A stretch of 64,000 nucleotides of DNA from Phyto melanocephala (GCA_941918925.1 OW799233.1:129976833-130040832), one strand, 5' to 3'; shown: positions 37,045 through 47,681, numbered from the stretch's first letter. Program-made: numbers and translations. The notes: generated by a model from the letters alone, not told the origin.

Positions 37045-37450
37045 TATATTTTAAATTTTTAAATTTTAGGCTATAAGTTCAATGTGATAACGACAAGAAT
37101 ATTTAAGGAAAAATTAGTCATCCGATACTAGCTGAGTGGAATGCATTTTCGAAACCAGCTACGGTTTCATCATCAGCACTCTTTTGATCAGAACTACAGG
37201 TGTTGTATGTAAATATCAACTATTTAACTCAGTAATGTATTGAAAATTGAAATAAAGAATTATTTGTTCTAAAGCAATTTTTTGCAATTATGCAGTTGTG
37301 TTATATATATGTCACATGCTTTAAACAAGATGGTATTAGTTTTAACAATGTTCATTTTACACCATGCCAATGTGTTTTTTTTTTGTATTTTAATTTTTAT
37401 GAACTTTTTCATTTTGTATTATATTTTAAATTTTTAAATTTTAGGCTATA
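37045..37450 (-). repeat. Hammerhead-bearing repeat, copy B (about 1.1 units)
   Basis: The segment ATTTTAAATTTTTAAATTTT + AGGCTATA occurs at both ends (near 37048 and 37423), a period of 375 bp. Read on the minus strand the unit contains 'catgtgacatatat', 'gcaaaaaattgctttag', 'gagttaaatagttgatattt', the hammerhead and 'ttgaacttatagcct'. It lacks about 130 bp present in copy A. Non-coding. Confidence 0.65.
37122..37191 (-). ncRNA. Hammerhead ribozyme motif, type I, copy B
   Basis: On the minus strand: distal stem I CTGAT (37187-37191) with ATCGG (37122-37126); proximal stem I GAGTG (37177-37181) with CACTC (37134-37138); core CTGATGA (37170-37176); an extra T; stem II GAAACC/GGTTTC with loop GTAGCT; GAA; stem III AA-TGCA-TT; cleavage expected between 37139 and 37138. 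Over these 70 bases it is identical to copy C. Loop II (TAGCT) is complementary to the stem I internal loop (AGCTA), a possible kissing contact. Confidence 0.7.
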
Positions 37451-37710
37451 TATATATTTCCTATTTATTCTCGACAATTCCACTAGCCACTCCCCTTAGA
37501 AACTATTAATAAAAACTACAAGAGATATGATATGGGTGATATGCAGACCTCATCATATTACACCATTTATCCAATGCGGTAATATTTCATATTGTGTCAT
37601 ATAACAAAGCGGTTATTGTTTTTTTTTTTTTGAATTCTTAAAATTAAAAATGTGTTACAATTATAAATTAATACTTATTGGAACTTTATTTAAATTAAAA
37701 AAATTAAATT

Positions 37711-37914
37711 GTAATCATTTAAGAATATTGGAAAAAGAGAGAGAATATGAACATGAACAAAAAATAAAAAAATGTCATTTAATAAGAAAGAGAAAGATAA
37801 ATTTAAAAATGAATGCTATGCTAATTCTAATTTTATTAAGTTGTATCATAAATAGAAAAATGCATTCCACTCGACTAATATCGGAATAGTTTTCCAATAT
37901 TCTTAAATGATTAC
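37711..37914. repeat. Foldback with a partial hammerhead-like arm
   Basis: TAATCATTTAAGAATATTGG (from 37713) is inverted at CCAATATTCTTAAATGATTA (from 37893). Just inside the right arm is GAAAAATGCATTCCACTC...ATATCGG, which matches the 3' half of the hammerhead motif. No CTGATGA half was found, so it is probably a broken copy. Confidence 0.5.
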
Positions 37915-39590
37915 ATATAATTTAATCAATTTAATAAAAATGCTTTTAGAAGTTTAATAATAGATAAATTATTTTAAGCCAGAATAGAAATTATTTATGT
38001 TAAAAATTTATATTATTATTGTGATATTTATTAACTAAATGAGTTTTTTGCTCAACTAATAAAAAGGACAAAAATTAAGGATATAAGAAATTTTGTCTTA
38101 TCAAATGGGCCTGACAATAAATAGTTCGTAATACCAGGATTTGCCTGTATATAAACAAAACCTGAAACAAATTTTCTTTGATAAAACCTTTTTTTGTAAG
38201 AAAAGTTTGTTGATAAATTTTTATAAAAAAAATTTTTATTTTTTTGTAGATAAATTTTCTTTTTACGGCAAATTTTTTATAGAAAATTTGCTATAATTTT
38301 TTAAAAAAATTTTTAAATTTTTCTAACAAAAGTTATTAATAAATTTTTTGTAAGAAATTTTCTATGAAAAATAACAATTATTTCTGACTGTAGTGTGTCA
38401 TGTAAGAATCGAACGAAAAATTTATAAATATTTGCTAAAGTAAATGTTGTTTGAATATTAAATGAGTTCATTTATGCTGAAGTACTTATAAATTAAAAAA
38501 TCGTATATAAATATGAATAAACTTACGCATATATGTATGTATGTACATACATATATATTAAGTCATACATTATTTTAAAATTACATTCAAACATTCTTTA
38601 TTCACTCTTTTTATCGCAGACGAGTGGAGTAGTTGCAGGCAGATACCTGTTGAATGTAGGTTACATTTTTATATGTTTCAAAAATTAAAGAAAAAAAACT
38701 CGTATAAATTAGTGCTAAATGAATTTTTGTGTTTTCTGAAAACATTAATGAATTTTATTTTAAAAAGATATCTCTTCGCCTTCAGTTAAATGCAAAGAGT
38801 TTTGTCACACTCGACAACTTATGCAGGAAAGATTTCAAAGAAGAAAGTAGATCAAAGTAATAATATGCGTTTTAACAATAAAAAAAATTTTTTGTGCATG
38901 AACTGAATTCCAATGTAATACAAAAATGAAAACACTGAAAGTTTCAAAGAATATTTATTATCATTTTGAAAAGTGTGACATTCAAATACTTACAAATTTT
39001 AACTAGAAAAAAGCACCGCAACCAAGTATATAGTGCAGTAAATTAACTGTTTATAAGTCCAGGCTTTTTAAGTATAATGCATATTTCTTTTTGGATTTCC
39101 CTTGGCTCAATTCTTATGAGACTCACTTAAAAGGCAGCGGTTAAGACAACTTACTTCACAGTTTACGAGGCGTTTTGAACATAAAGTAATGTTATCTGAT
39201 TGTGCGTACCGATGCCTATTTGACATTGTCATATGTAAGTCAGTTTTCAGAATATCTTTTTTAACTTACTTTACAATTAAAAAGTGGTCGTAGTACCATG
39301 TTAATCATATCTTCCAGACATTTTCGAATGCACTTATTATATATTCAAACATATGTATATATGTACACCTTAATTGCGTAATTAGGGTCTAAACTACTAT
39401 GTTCAATTTAAGATAAATTTTAAAATTTTTTTAGTGGTCAAATGGTAACAGAGTAAGTCTGTGTTTACATTTAAAGAGTTTGCTTTTTTCTTTAATTTGC
39501 TTTTACGTTTACACATAAATATTTTTACTAAATAACGTCAGATTTGAAATTGTGGAAACGAATTAAAAGTACATTCAAGTATCTATGTAT
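37915..39590. other. AT-rich intronic sequence
   Basis: Nothing recognised apart from short ATGTATGTACATACAT palindromes near 38530. Confidence 0.35.
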
Positions 39591-40656
39591 TAGGGTGATC
39601 GATTATTCGACTGTTTTAAGAAACCGGTTTTCAAATAGTTTGAAATTTAGAATTTTTAAAAGAACCGGTTGCTATTTTGAAAATTCAGAAAAAACCGGTT
39701 AACCGGTTCGAATATATAATATATTGTATTTAAAGAAAAAATTTAAAAATATTGCAAAAAAGAGATTATAATAAAAAGTATATCTAAATATAAAATTTTT
39801 AAAGTTTATATACGTTTGGTTGCACAATAACGCAATAACTGACATGAATGAAGTTGACTAATTTGGTTTTAATTAGTTGAATTTAAGGACAAAAGGCACT
39901 CTTTACAAGTAAAATAAATAAATACATAAATAAATAAATAAGACTTTTTACAAGGCTGTTATAAATTTTTGTATCTCCTTCTGTACATTTTTTAAATGTT
40001 AAATAGATCTTTTAAACTAATATGCACTAACGTATTTTGTTTGAAATGATTTCTGTAATTTGAAATACATTTTAAAGGCTAGAGAGAAAATCTCTAAAGT
40101 TTCATTTTGAAAATTCTTTCTTATACCCCTGACAGACATACTAATATAGGCATAAACTAGTTTTTTCGATGGTTTAATTGAAATTTATGTTGACAGACAC
40201 TCAATGCCATTAATTAAAATTAGGATCTGGAAGAAGAGATTATTGGTTTTTATTTATTGTAACTACACCTTTTACCTAAAATTTATCGATCAGCTAAGTT
40301 TATGCTTCAATTACCTTTAACTTTTAACGTTAGGTTTATATCCTATAAAAAAAATAATATTTAAGCTCAATTATTTTTCTTATTTTACAGTTGTTTTTTA
40401 AACAACAAAGAAATTTCTTACAATATTAGGGAATAATATTTAATAGTTTTTATTTAATTTTCGCATATTAAATATTCTTTGGTACGATTGGTTACAAAGA
40501 TATATGAAAATAAACTAAAAAATAAAAAACCGGCTTTTTCGGATAAAAAACCCGGTGTATTCGATATTCGACAAATCAACATTTAGAAAAAACCGTCAGC
40601 AGAAAGAGGAAAAAACCGGGGCTTCCACCGGTTGTAAAACCGAGTCGATCACCCTA
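39591..40656. mobile_element. Non-autonomous hAT element with 8-bp target duplication
   Basis: The ends TAGGGTGATCGA...TCGATCACCCTA are inverted copies and are flanked on both sides by CTATGTAT (39583-39590 and 40657-40664), an exact 8-bp duplication as hAT transposases make. Several ACCGG/AACCGGTT motifs cluster within about 150 bp of each end, as expected for subterminal transposase sites. The interior is AT-rich and non-coding. Confidence 0.85.
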
Positions 40657-40859
40657 CTATGTATGTATATATAAACCTTCTTCTTTTATTTTCGTTTCTC
40701 TCGCCCACAATTCAAAAGAAAATAAAAGCAATCCGCAAGAAAACATGTTCAATGTAAACACAGACTAGGCGTAATTAAATATGTGTAAACACCGAACGAC
40801 AAAGTTGAAAACTCAAAATTGAATATTGATTGCCTCTTTTAAAAGGTATGTACTTATGA

Positions 40860-42105
40860 ATGAACATAGTAGAGGGCGGTCCAACCATAACTTACGATGT
40901 AAATGAGCAGCGGGTTAAGTTTATTGTAACTTTTTACATAAATGGTTGTTCATATCATAATGTATTTCGTGCATTGCGTAATTTTATCGACCAGACGAAA
41001 AGAATTGTGCGCAAATTTAAGCAAACGGGGTCTGTAGGAATTGTAAAAATAACTGTGTATGCTCGCCCAGTTCTGTGAAAAACATCACTATTATTTGCGA
41101 TAGTGTGGCAGAAGTGCCGTCAACTCAACTCGTCGTCATGCCCAACAATTAAGCATCATACGAACATCATTGATGCGAATTTTGAATAAAAATTTAAATT
41201 TATACACAGAGAAAACTATATCGGTTGTGAGTACCGCAATTAATTGTTGCCAATCGCATAGTTTAGAAGTGATAGTAGAATTTTACGGATACACCTACAG
41301 AATTTCGTTTCGGAATATAAATATGTAGTCATCACTAATAAATTATGATTTTTGCAATAGAAATTTTAAAATCACAAATTAAAAGTTTGATTGCAGGAAC
41401 TGATTCGATTCGGCAATGAATGTGATTTTCTGTTTTATGGGTGTACGCTTACAAGGTTCAATTGACTGACGAGCTGAAGCCTACTGACCATTTTAATCGT
41501 CAGTCAATGGTCGGGTAATGGTTGCTTGAACAGACAGAAGAAAATTATCTTTAGCTATGAGGCACACTTTAACCTTAGTGGATTCGTTAACAAGCAGAAT
41601 TGCCGCATTTGGGCAAATATAAGTCCACGAGTGATTGTTAAAAAGCCAATGGATCCACAAAGAGTCGCTGTTTGGTGCGGTTTATAAGCCGTACTTCTTC
41701 GAAAATGAGTTCGGCCAAGTAGTTAACGTAAATGGTGTTCGCTATGGCGATATTCTAACAGACTTCTTGTTGCTATAAATTGAGAATATGGACCTGAACG
41801 ATATGTGGTTTTAACAGCATATTATTACTTGCTATACAGCAAACAAAACAATGGTTCTCTTGCACGAGTAATTCTCGCGACGTGACGATGTTAACTGGCC
41901 GCCACGATCATGTAGTTTGACACCATTAAACTTCTTTCTGTGGGAATATTTAAAAGAAAAAGTGTACGTCGATAAGTCAAGAACAATCCAAGAGCAAAAA
42001 GATGAGATAATTCGGCACATTAAAGATATTGGACCTCAATTATATCTCAGTGTCATAGAAAATATGGACCATCGGATAGACAGAGTCATGCTAATAACAC
42101 AATGA
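40860..42105 (+). pseudogene. Old mariner-like transposase relic
   Basis: The N-terminal domain (residues like VNEQRVKFIVTFYINGCSY and FKQTGSVGIVK) ends in a stop at 41078. The catalytic part reappears from about 41545 as IIFSYEAHFNLSGFVNKQNC, with the first Asp changed to Tyr. Then MWF is followed by a stop in place of the Gln-rich motif, and CDxxPLNFFLWEYLKEKVYVD near the end shows the third Asp changed to Asn. Stops, frameshifts and lost catalytic residues mark it as the oldest of the readable copies. A 239-bp element interrupts it at 41205. Confidence 0.78.
41205..41443. repeat. Short element inserted at TA in the transposase relic
   Basis: The element is flanked by TA (41203-41204, 41444-41445). 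Removing it with one TA restores the reading L-Y-A-Y-K-V-Q-L of the transposase, so the insertion site is exact. The left end CACAGAGAAAA resembles the element at 7833-8372; the right end (revcomp CACCCATAAAACAGAA) has drifted. Confidence 0.6.
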
Positions 42106-42350
42106 AATGCTTCAAGGTTTCTCATGTTGTCCTAAATGTGGCTTGAGACAAAAATGTCAAAAATATTTCTTTGAAACACGACAAAATTTACTGTTTGTTA
42201 TCAAACTTGTTTTGAACTGCATTTTGTAGACAACAAATTATAAATTGTCCCAAAGGCATCATCGTCTGGCCAACTGGGTAGCTTTAACCCCTGCCACCCC
42301 TGTTGTTTTTAATGTGCACTTATTCAGAAAACTTTAATAAATATTTGAGG

Positions 42351-42520
42351 AATTCACTAGGTGTCTTAAGTGTCGAATTTTCGTAATGACACATTTTTTG
42401 AAAATCTTAAAAAGGTTAAAAAAATTTTACAATAAACTATAAAATAATTTTTATTTATTTTAACATTTTTGGGATATTATGACATTAAGATAATATGATA
42501 ATTAGGACTTCTTGTGAATA
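42351..42520. repeat. MITE, copy 2 of the GGTGTCCTAAGTGTC family
   Basis: The left end AATTCACTAGGTGTCTTAAG and the inverted right end (TATTCACAAGAAGTCCTAAT) match the copy at 4540-4693 in order and length (~170 bp). Confidence 0.6.
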
Positions 42521-42638
42521 TACCAAGTATCCTTAAATTCTAAGAGTTTTTGCTGATACTTGCTAAAGTCGTAATTTGTCATGGTATGTTCTATATAAAC
42601 GAAATATCTTTTGTCTACAGCTACAACTCGTGCCTTAA

Positions 42639-42680
42639 CAAGTAAGAGCACTATATTCGGCCGTGCCGAATCTGATAATA
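42639..42680 (-). mobile_element. Solo 3' end of a DINE-1-like element
   Basis: AACAAGTAAGAGCACTATAT is followed by ATTCGGCCGTGCCGAAT, the family 3' hairpin, with no element body attached. Confidence 0.65.
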
Positions 42681-43097
42681 AAATAGAAATTTTATTACTA
42701 CAAAAGAAAAAAACTTAACCATTCCATTAACAATAAATTTGAGTTTTTGTTTTCAATGTGTATTTTTGAGAATTTTTATATTTAACGGTTTTAAACTAAT
42801 ATTCAAATTTTAATCAGGCTCGAGTTCATATTAACATTCTTATTGTTACAAAGAATTTTTTTTATTTGTGATAAACGAAAGAATAATCTGAAAAATTATA
42901 TTTTTACCGACAACTAGCCGGTTTTAATTTTAAGCAACGTAATGCAAGTATAAGTGATTTCTGGCTTATCCCTTATAAACTGATTTAAAGAAAATATACA
43001 TACATATGTTGTGCTGTGCTACTACAACCATCCAAATTTGTTTACTTTAAATTAAAAAACTTTAACAAATTTAATTTATTTTTTTTTTTCATTTCAG

Positions 43098-43241
43098 GCC
43101 ATTGGACATATTTCCGGTTGCCATATTAATCCAGCTGTTACCATTGGCTTTTTAATTGTTGGTGAAATGAGCATAATCAAAAGTACCCTTTATATAGCAG
43201 TACAATGTGTGGGTGCTATTGCTGGTGCAGCTGTTATCAAG
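43098..43241 (+). CDS. Prip: Aquaporin (Prip-like), coding exon 2
   Basis: Forty-eight codons between a TTTCATTTCAG acceptor and a GTAAAAC donor, phase 0 at both ends. It supplies residues 65-112, including the first pore signature G-C-H-I-N-P-A-V-T (Asn75-Pro76-Ala77), which forms half-helix B facing the pore. Helix 3 then ends at A-G-A-A-V-I-K. The order [20 protein letters not shown] is nearly the same as in Drosophila Prip as I remember it. The 85-bp intron that follows is of normal fly size, unlike the preceding 23.6-kb one. Confidence 0.94.
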
Positions 43242-43326
43242 GTAAAACTACTTCTACAAATTGGTCAACATAGTTAAATATATAATGAAAACAACAATAA
43301 AACTATATATTTCTATTAAAATATAG

Positions 43327-43539
43327 ATTGGGGTTTCTGAAGTCGTAGCCGGTCCGGAATTGGGTGTGTCGGGTTATGCTGCCTCTCTAACAGTTGGACA
43401 AGCTGTGCTCATTGAAGCCTTGATTACTTTCATTTTGGTGTTTGTTGTTAAAGCCGTTTCCGATCCTGGCCGTTCTGATATTAAAGGCTCTGCCCCCTTG
43501 GCTGTGGGTTTGTCCATTGCAGCTGGTCATTTAAGTGCC
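43327..43539 (+). CDS. Prip: Aquaporin (Prip-like), coding exon 3
   Basis: Seventy-one codons (residues 113-183) between an ATATAG acceptor and a GTAAGT donor, phase 0. It encodes loop C, helix 4 ([20 protein letters not shown]), the loop [17 protein letters not shown] and helix 5 with A-A-G-H-L. His180 matches AQP1 His180 of the aromatic/arginine filter and, with Phe55 and Arg195, predicts a water-selective pore. The segment from VLIEALITF to GSAPLAVGL is the most conserved stretch with Drosophila Prip. Confidence 0.94.
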
Positions 43540-43611
43540 GTAAGTGAAAAGTTTTCTCAAAGATTTCCAGTTACTAAATAATATATTATTTTACAACCTG
43601 TTTTACTTAAG

Positions 43612-43800
43612 ATAAATCTAACCGGTGCCAGCATGAATCCAGCTCGTTCTTTTGGCCCCTCTGTGGTACAAAATATGTGGGTGGATCATTGGGTCTATTG
43701 GGTGGGACCATTTGCCGGTGCTATTGTAGCTGCAATACTCTATAAACTAGTTTTCAAAGTGCGCAAGGGTGACGATGAGGCCAATTCTTATGATTTTTAA
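43612..43800 (+). CDS. Prip: Aquaporin (Prip-like), last coding exon
   Basis: Sixty-two codons and a TAA stop (residues 184-245). It follows a 72-bp intron ending CTTAAG. It holds the second pore signature [12 protein letters not shown] (Asn192-Pro193-Ala194, Arg195), helix 6 ([17 protein letters not shown]) and a short cytoplasmic tail ending [14 protein letters not shown], closely matching the Prip C-terminus. Ala189 stands where AQP1 has its mercury-reactive Cys189. Summed coding length is 245 residues, usual for the family; no frameshift or missing pore residue was seen, so the gene looks functional. Confidence 0.95.
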   Translation: MNLTGASMNPARSFGPSVVQNMWVDHWVYWVGPFAGAIVAAILYKLVFKVRKGDDEANSYDF

Positions 43801-43832
43801 ATAACGTTAATATTTAAGGAAATATTATTTAG

Positions 43833-43838
43833 AATAAA
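43833..43838 (+). terminator. Likely poly(A) signal of the Prip-like gene
   Basis: AATAAA lies 33 bases after the stop codon, with T-rich sequence following. Further signals downstream are possible. Confidence 0.5.
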
Positions 43839-43859
43839 TTATTAATCAAAAAACTTTAT

Positions 43860-44632
43860 TATATTTAAAAAAAATGTAAGCCAAGTAATTAATGTATACC
43901 AATACCATCGCTATTTTTTGCTTTGTTATCCGCTAAGTTGTAAAAAAAACGTACTTTTATCCAAATGCAAATACTAACCAAAATTTACCAGTTACGAAAT
44001 GCACACACAAGCACAAGCAATATTTTTAATTTAATTCAATTTCCAAAAAATTTCAAAAAAAAGGAAATTTTTTTTACCAAATTATGAATTTCTTTTTATA
44101 ATTTTTATAAACTGTTATATTTATTGTTAAATTTATTTAGTTTTAATCCTTAAAATAATATAAGAAAAAATAATTTAACACACGAGTTAATCATTATTTA
44201 ATGAATGATTTGTTTTATGTTCAAAAGAGTATTGCCTAATTCAAACCAACACGCAAAATACCAATTAATTTAATTAAGAAATGGAGAATCTTAATTTTAA
44301 ACTTAAGAGAAAATTCTCGAAAAAACATAAACATAAATGTTAATTATTTAAGAAATGCTTCTTAAACAAATAAAATGTTTTGCTTACCGTTTTAATAATA
44401 ACATGATAATAAATTGTTTAAAATCGACATTAAATTAAAAGTTTGTTTTTTAATCAGCTAGTGTTAAAGATTTAGCATCAGTTTATACGAGTGTATAAAC
44501 TGATAGGATTTATGGTACTATTGTACTGAATTTTGTACATTCGAAAGTTTAGCGGTACACTGGTACTATCAGTAGTGTTTTGGTAAATTTTTTTATTTTT
44601 TTTTTTCAAACAATTTATTGCTTTATTTTCTA
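43860..44632. other. Downstream intergenic sequence
   Basis: AT-rich; may include an extended 3' UTR of the aquaporin. No other feature recognised. Confidence 0.35.
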
Positions 44633-45799
44633 CTAACTGACCCGGTCCGTGTTTCTGGCCCTAAGCAAACATTAGTGTTGTATTACCACACGATTTAAAT
44701 TGAGCTTTTAACGAAATTTACGGCCTTCAAATAAAAATCCATGGAATACCTATTATAAAGTTTTTTTTACAGAATAACTTACATATGGTGTAGGTATGGG
44801 CTCAATCTAAAAAGAAACGCATGTATTTAAGGCAAATTGGAAATTATATTTATTTATTACTTCATCTTAAGGCCAGCGGAGAAAATATTCTTTGTTTTTT
44901 AATTTGGTGTAAAAACGTATAAATTCTTTGGCGTGCCATCTCGAGAGCAAGCCACATACAACTGGCAGTGTCAATAGTCAATGATTGGCTTTATGCTTTG
45001 TTGATGGTAATAGCAAAGGCAAGACGCGAATGGAATTGGAGCCGCTTGAATTGGAATGGTAAATCGTTGGAAGTCGTCGGAATTCATGGAATAAGTACGT
45101 CTTCGCCTTTGAATCTGCAACCGATGATTGTTGCCTCGATTAAATTTGGTGAACAGATTGACCATCAAAATCTGGTTCCGTTACATAACTTTGGTGCGTT
45201 TAAGTTGCGAATAAGAATTACCGGTGATCCAACCTTCAGTGTTAGTACATGCGGTGGCATTCCGGGTGGTTCCAATGAATTCAAAAATTGAGTGGGATAA
45301 TTGAAGGCTTGTTCTTCATCCATTACTGTGTCGATTGATTTGTATTTGATTAATTTGCCGGGCAATTTCAATTGAATTTGCTCACTGAGCTGTAAATATT
45401 TTTTGTAAATAAACCGAAAACTCGGATTTTTGAATGCAACATTTAGAAAGTTTTAAAATTTTGATATTGGATCATTATTAACATAGGTTTTTTCTAAATA
45501 TCTTCGGAACTACATTACCGATTTAAGAATTTGATATCTCGTTTTGAAAAACATGACAACGGCTTTCAAAAAAAATAAAACATAGCAAACAAAATAAGTA
45601 AATGTATATGTCATTGGTGGTGCAATATGAAAATTGGATTTTGCCACGCCCCTCCGCCCGCAGACCGAAAACCAAAAACTTAACAGTGTCACCCTCCTAA
45701 ATATTCTGAATATTCTCTGAAAATTTCATCAAAATCGGTTCAGCCGTTTTGGAGTCCATACGTTATATACATACATACATCCTGTTTTATATATAAAGA
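44633..45799 (-). mobile_element. Internally deleted autonomous-type Helitron
   Basis: On the minus strand it begins TCTTTATATATAAAACAGG at 45799 and ends GGACCGGGTCAGTTAG at 44633, where the usual CTAG is mutated to TTAG, followed by T. Just inside the 5' end are ATGTATGTATGTATATAACG and the 'CCAAAACGGCTGAACCGATT' block, both widespread in insect Helitrons. The 3' half encodes the end of a Helitron helicase (44890-45371). The Rep domain and most of the helicase are gone. Confidence 0.78.
44890..45371 (-). pseudogene. Helitron Pif1-type helicase, C-terminal relic
   Basis: Reading the minus strand in shifting frames: FNYPTQFLNSLEPPGMPPHV, then LTLKVGSPVILIRNLNAPKL and CNGTRF, which is the 'YP.EFLNSL...P.G.PPH.L.LKVG.P..L.RNL.....CNGTRL' block of Helitron helicases. 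After an indel comes FQFKRLQF with AFAITINKA (helicase motif VI region), a stop, then HCQLYVACSRDGTPKNLYV (the 'LYVA.SRV' motif). Stops and frameshifts make it non-functional. It shows that autonomous Helitrons once inhabited this genome. Confidence 0.82.
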
Positions 45800-46756
45800 A
45801 AGAAAGAAGATAGATTTAAACTATTATTTAAGTCAAAATTATTAATTTAGACTGGCTCAAGGTAACTTTCAAAAGAAGGTTCAGTTTCACCTATTTAATC
45901 AAAAACACAATAAAAGCAATCAAGCTATGATTTCTTTAAACAATAATTTGATTTCAAATGTTTTTCTTCTTGTTAAATATATTTTTTTTATTTTAAAAGT
46001 TTGAGATGGGAAAAAAATTCACAAGAATTTTTAAAAAATTAAAAAAAATGTAAACATAAACGATAAAATAGAAAAAAATTCGAACAAAGATTGCAATTAA
46101 AAAGGTAAGTACAATTAATATAGTATGTAACTAACAGCAAAAGACAATAATTTGCCGTAAAAAAGATTTCAATTGTAGTCATATATATGATTTTTAAATG
46201 ATACTTTAAAAAAAAATAATAATGATAACTGGTAACTATTATATGTTTTAACCACAGTCATATAATTCAATCATAGTATAGCTCTTCGATTATAATTACC
46301 ACAACCATGTTTCTTCTTTGTGTGTATTGGGAATATCAAGTTCTATTTTGTATTTTTTTTTTAAATATTCTCCTGGTAATTTCAAATACAACACAAAAAG
46401 AGGCAGAGTAGTTTTAGGAGCCATTCTCATTAATTCATTCATTTTCTTAGCATTCCTTAGCCATGCCCACTTTTTTTATCAATTTTTTATCATTGCCCTA
46501 GTTATAACAAATATAACACATACAAAATAGGTCTAGTCGTTCTCAAGTAATAATGCTTTACAAAATTTATTTTATAATGAGAGATGTCTTGAACAGATTC
46601 TTAATTTGTTTTTCATAAAAAGCAGTTCTCAAAATTATGAATACAACAAAAAAAGAATTAGAGAAATTCGTCAAGCCGTTAGCAAGTTATGCTCATATAT
46701 ATGTGGCTTGGAGCTAAAAGTAGTAGTAGTTGTGGTGGAAAATTATTCTTATTATA
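45800..46756. other. AT-rich intergenic sequence
   Basis: Nothing coding recognised. Near 46690-46720 is a single end fragment related to the MITE at 4116-4371. Confidence 0.35.
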
Positions 46757-47681
46757 AAGGGTTTTTAAACAGGCACGCTATAAAAGTATACCGATAGGAA
46801 CAGCAAACGACGCCATATTTTTTGCCGCTCTTTTGACATTTCTCTCCAGTAAGGTTTGCCATTTCATGATGGATAGATATACGAGCCAACAACGAGTCGA
46901 AATTATTAAAATTTACTACCGAAATTCGGAATCAGAGGCCTCAACGTCAAGAGCGCTACGTCCAATTTATGGTTATTTCTGATTTCTGGCTGAATGACTT
47001 CGTCAATAATCAAAATATGCGTTATTGGTCAGACAGCAATCGACACGTACTCCATGAGTCATCATTGCATCCCGAAAAAATTACGGTTTGGTGCGGTTTA
47101 TGGGCCGGCGGCGTCATTGGGCCGTACTTCTTACGTGATGAACAAGACCGGCACGTTACTGTGAATGGGAATCGTGACCGTTTAATGATAACAGAATATT
47201 TTTGGCACCAATTGGATGATATGGACTTGGAGGACATGTGGTTCCAACAGGATGGCGCCACAAGCCACACAGCGAATGTCACAATCAATTTATTGGAAAC
47301 CAAGCTTAGAGAACGTGTTATTTCACGAAATGGTCCAGTCGATTGGCCGCCTCGGTCGTGCGATTTGACGCCGTTAGACTATTTCCTGTGGGGCAACGTC
47401 AAGTCTATGGTCTATTCCAACAAGCCAGCGACGATTGATGAACTTTGTACGAATATCGAACGTGCAATTATGGCCCGATTTATGCTGGAAAGCCGGCGAA
47501 AATTGGGTTCAGCGTCTGCACTTCTGCAAGCGTACCCGTGGTGGCCATGCAAAAGAAATCGAGTTCCATAAATAATGGCATCGAACGTACTTTCACAGGA
47601 ATAAAGAATTTCATTTATATCCAAAACCGTTTTTGTTTTATTTAAAGAAAACTTTTGTAGTGCTCTTATTGAAAAACCCTT
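46757..47681 (+). mobile_element. Internally deleted mariner-like element (DD41D)
   Basis: Inverted ends AAGGGTTTTTAAACAGGCAC and, at the right, AAGGGTTTTTCAATAAGAGC on the opposite strand, with TA on both sides (46755-46756, 47682-47683). The total of 925 bp is shorter than the 1.3-kb full element because the N-terminal domain is fused directly to the catalytic domain. Confidence 0.85.
46869..47571 (+). pseudogene. DD41D mariner-like transposase, N-terminal part deleted
   Basis: The start MDRYTSQQRVEIIKIYYRNS leads into ALRPIYG, after which a deletion near 46965 joins it out of frame to the catalytic domain. From 46969 an unbroken 200-codon frame carries FWLNDFVNNQNMRYWSDSNR, ITVWCGLWAGGVIGPYF, DMWFQQDGATSHTA and PRSCDLTPLDYFLWG. 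Counting gives 41 residues between the Asp of QQDGA and the Asp of TPLDYF. The tail after about residue 165 no longer matches the family, indicating a late frameshift. It is much better preserved than the other copies but cannot be full-length. Confidence 0.85.

Larger units (their letters stand above)
19503..43097 (+). other. 23.6-kb transposon-filled intron of the Prip-like gene
   Basis: The donor GTAAAT (19503) and the acceptor TTTCATTTCAG (ending 43097) connect two phase-0 exons whose proteins abut exactly as in other aquaporins (...ATLAQ | AIGHISG...). Between them lie a Helitron, five or more DINE-1-like copies, mariner, hAT and pogo-like elements, LINE fragments and two hammerhead-bearing repeats. 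The other coding introns of the gene are only 85 and 72 bp. No second host gene was recognised inside it. Confidence 0.85.
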
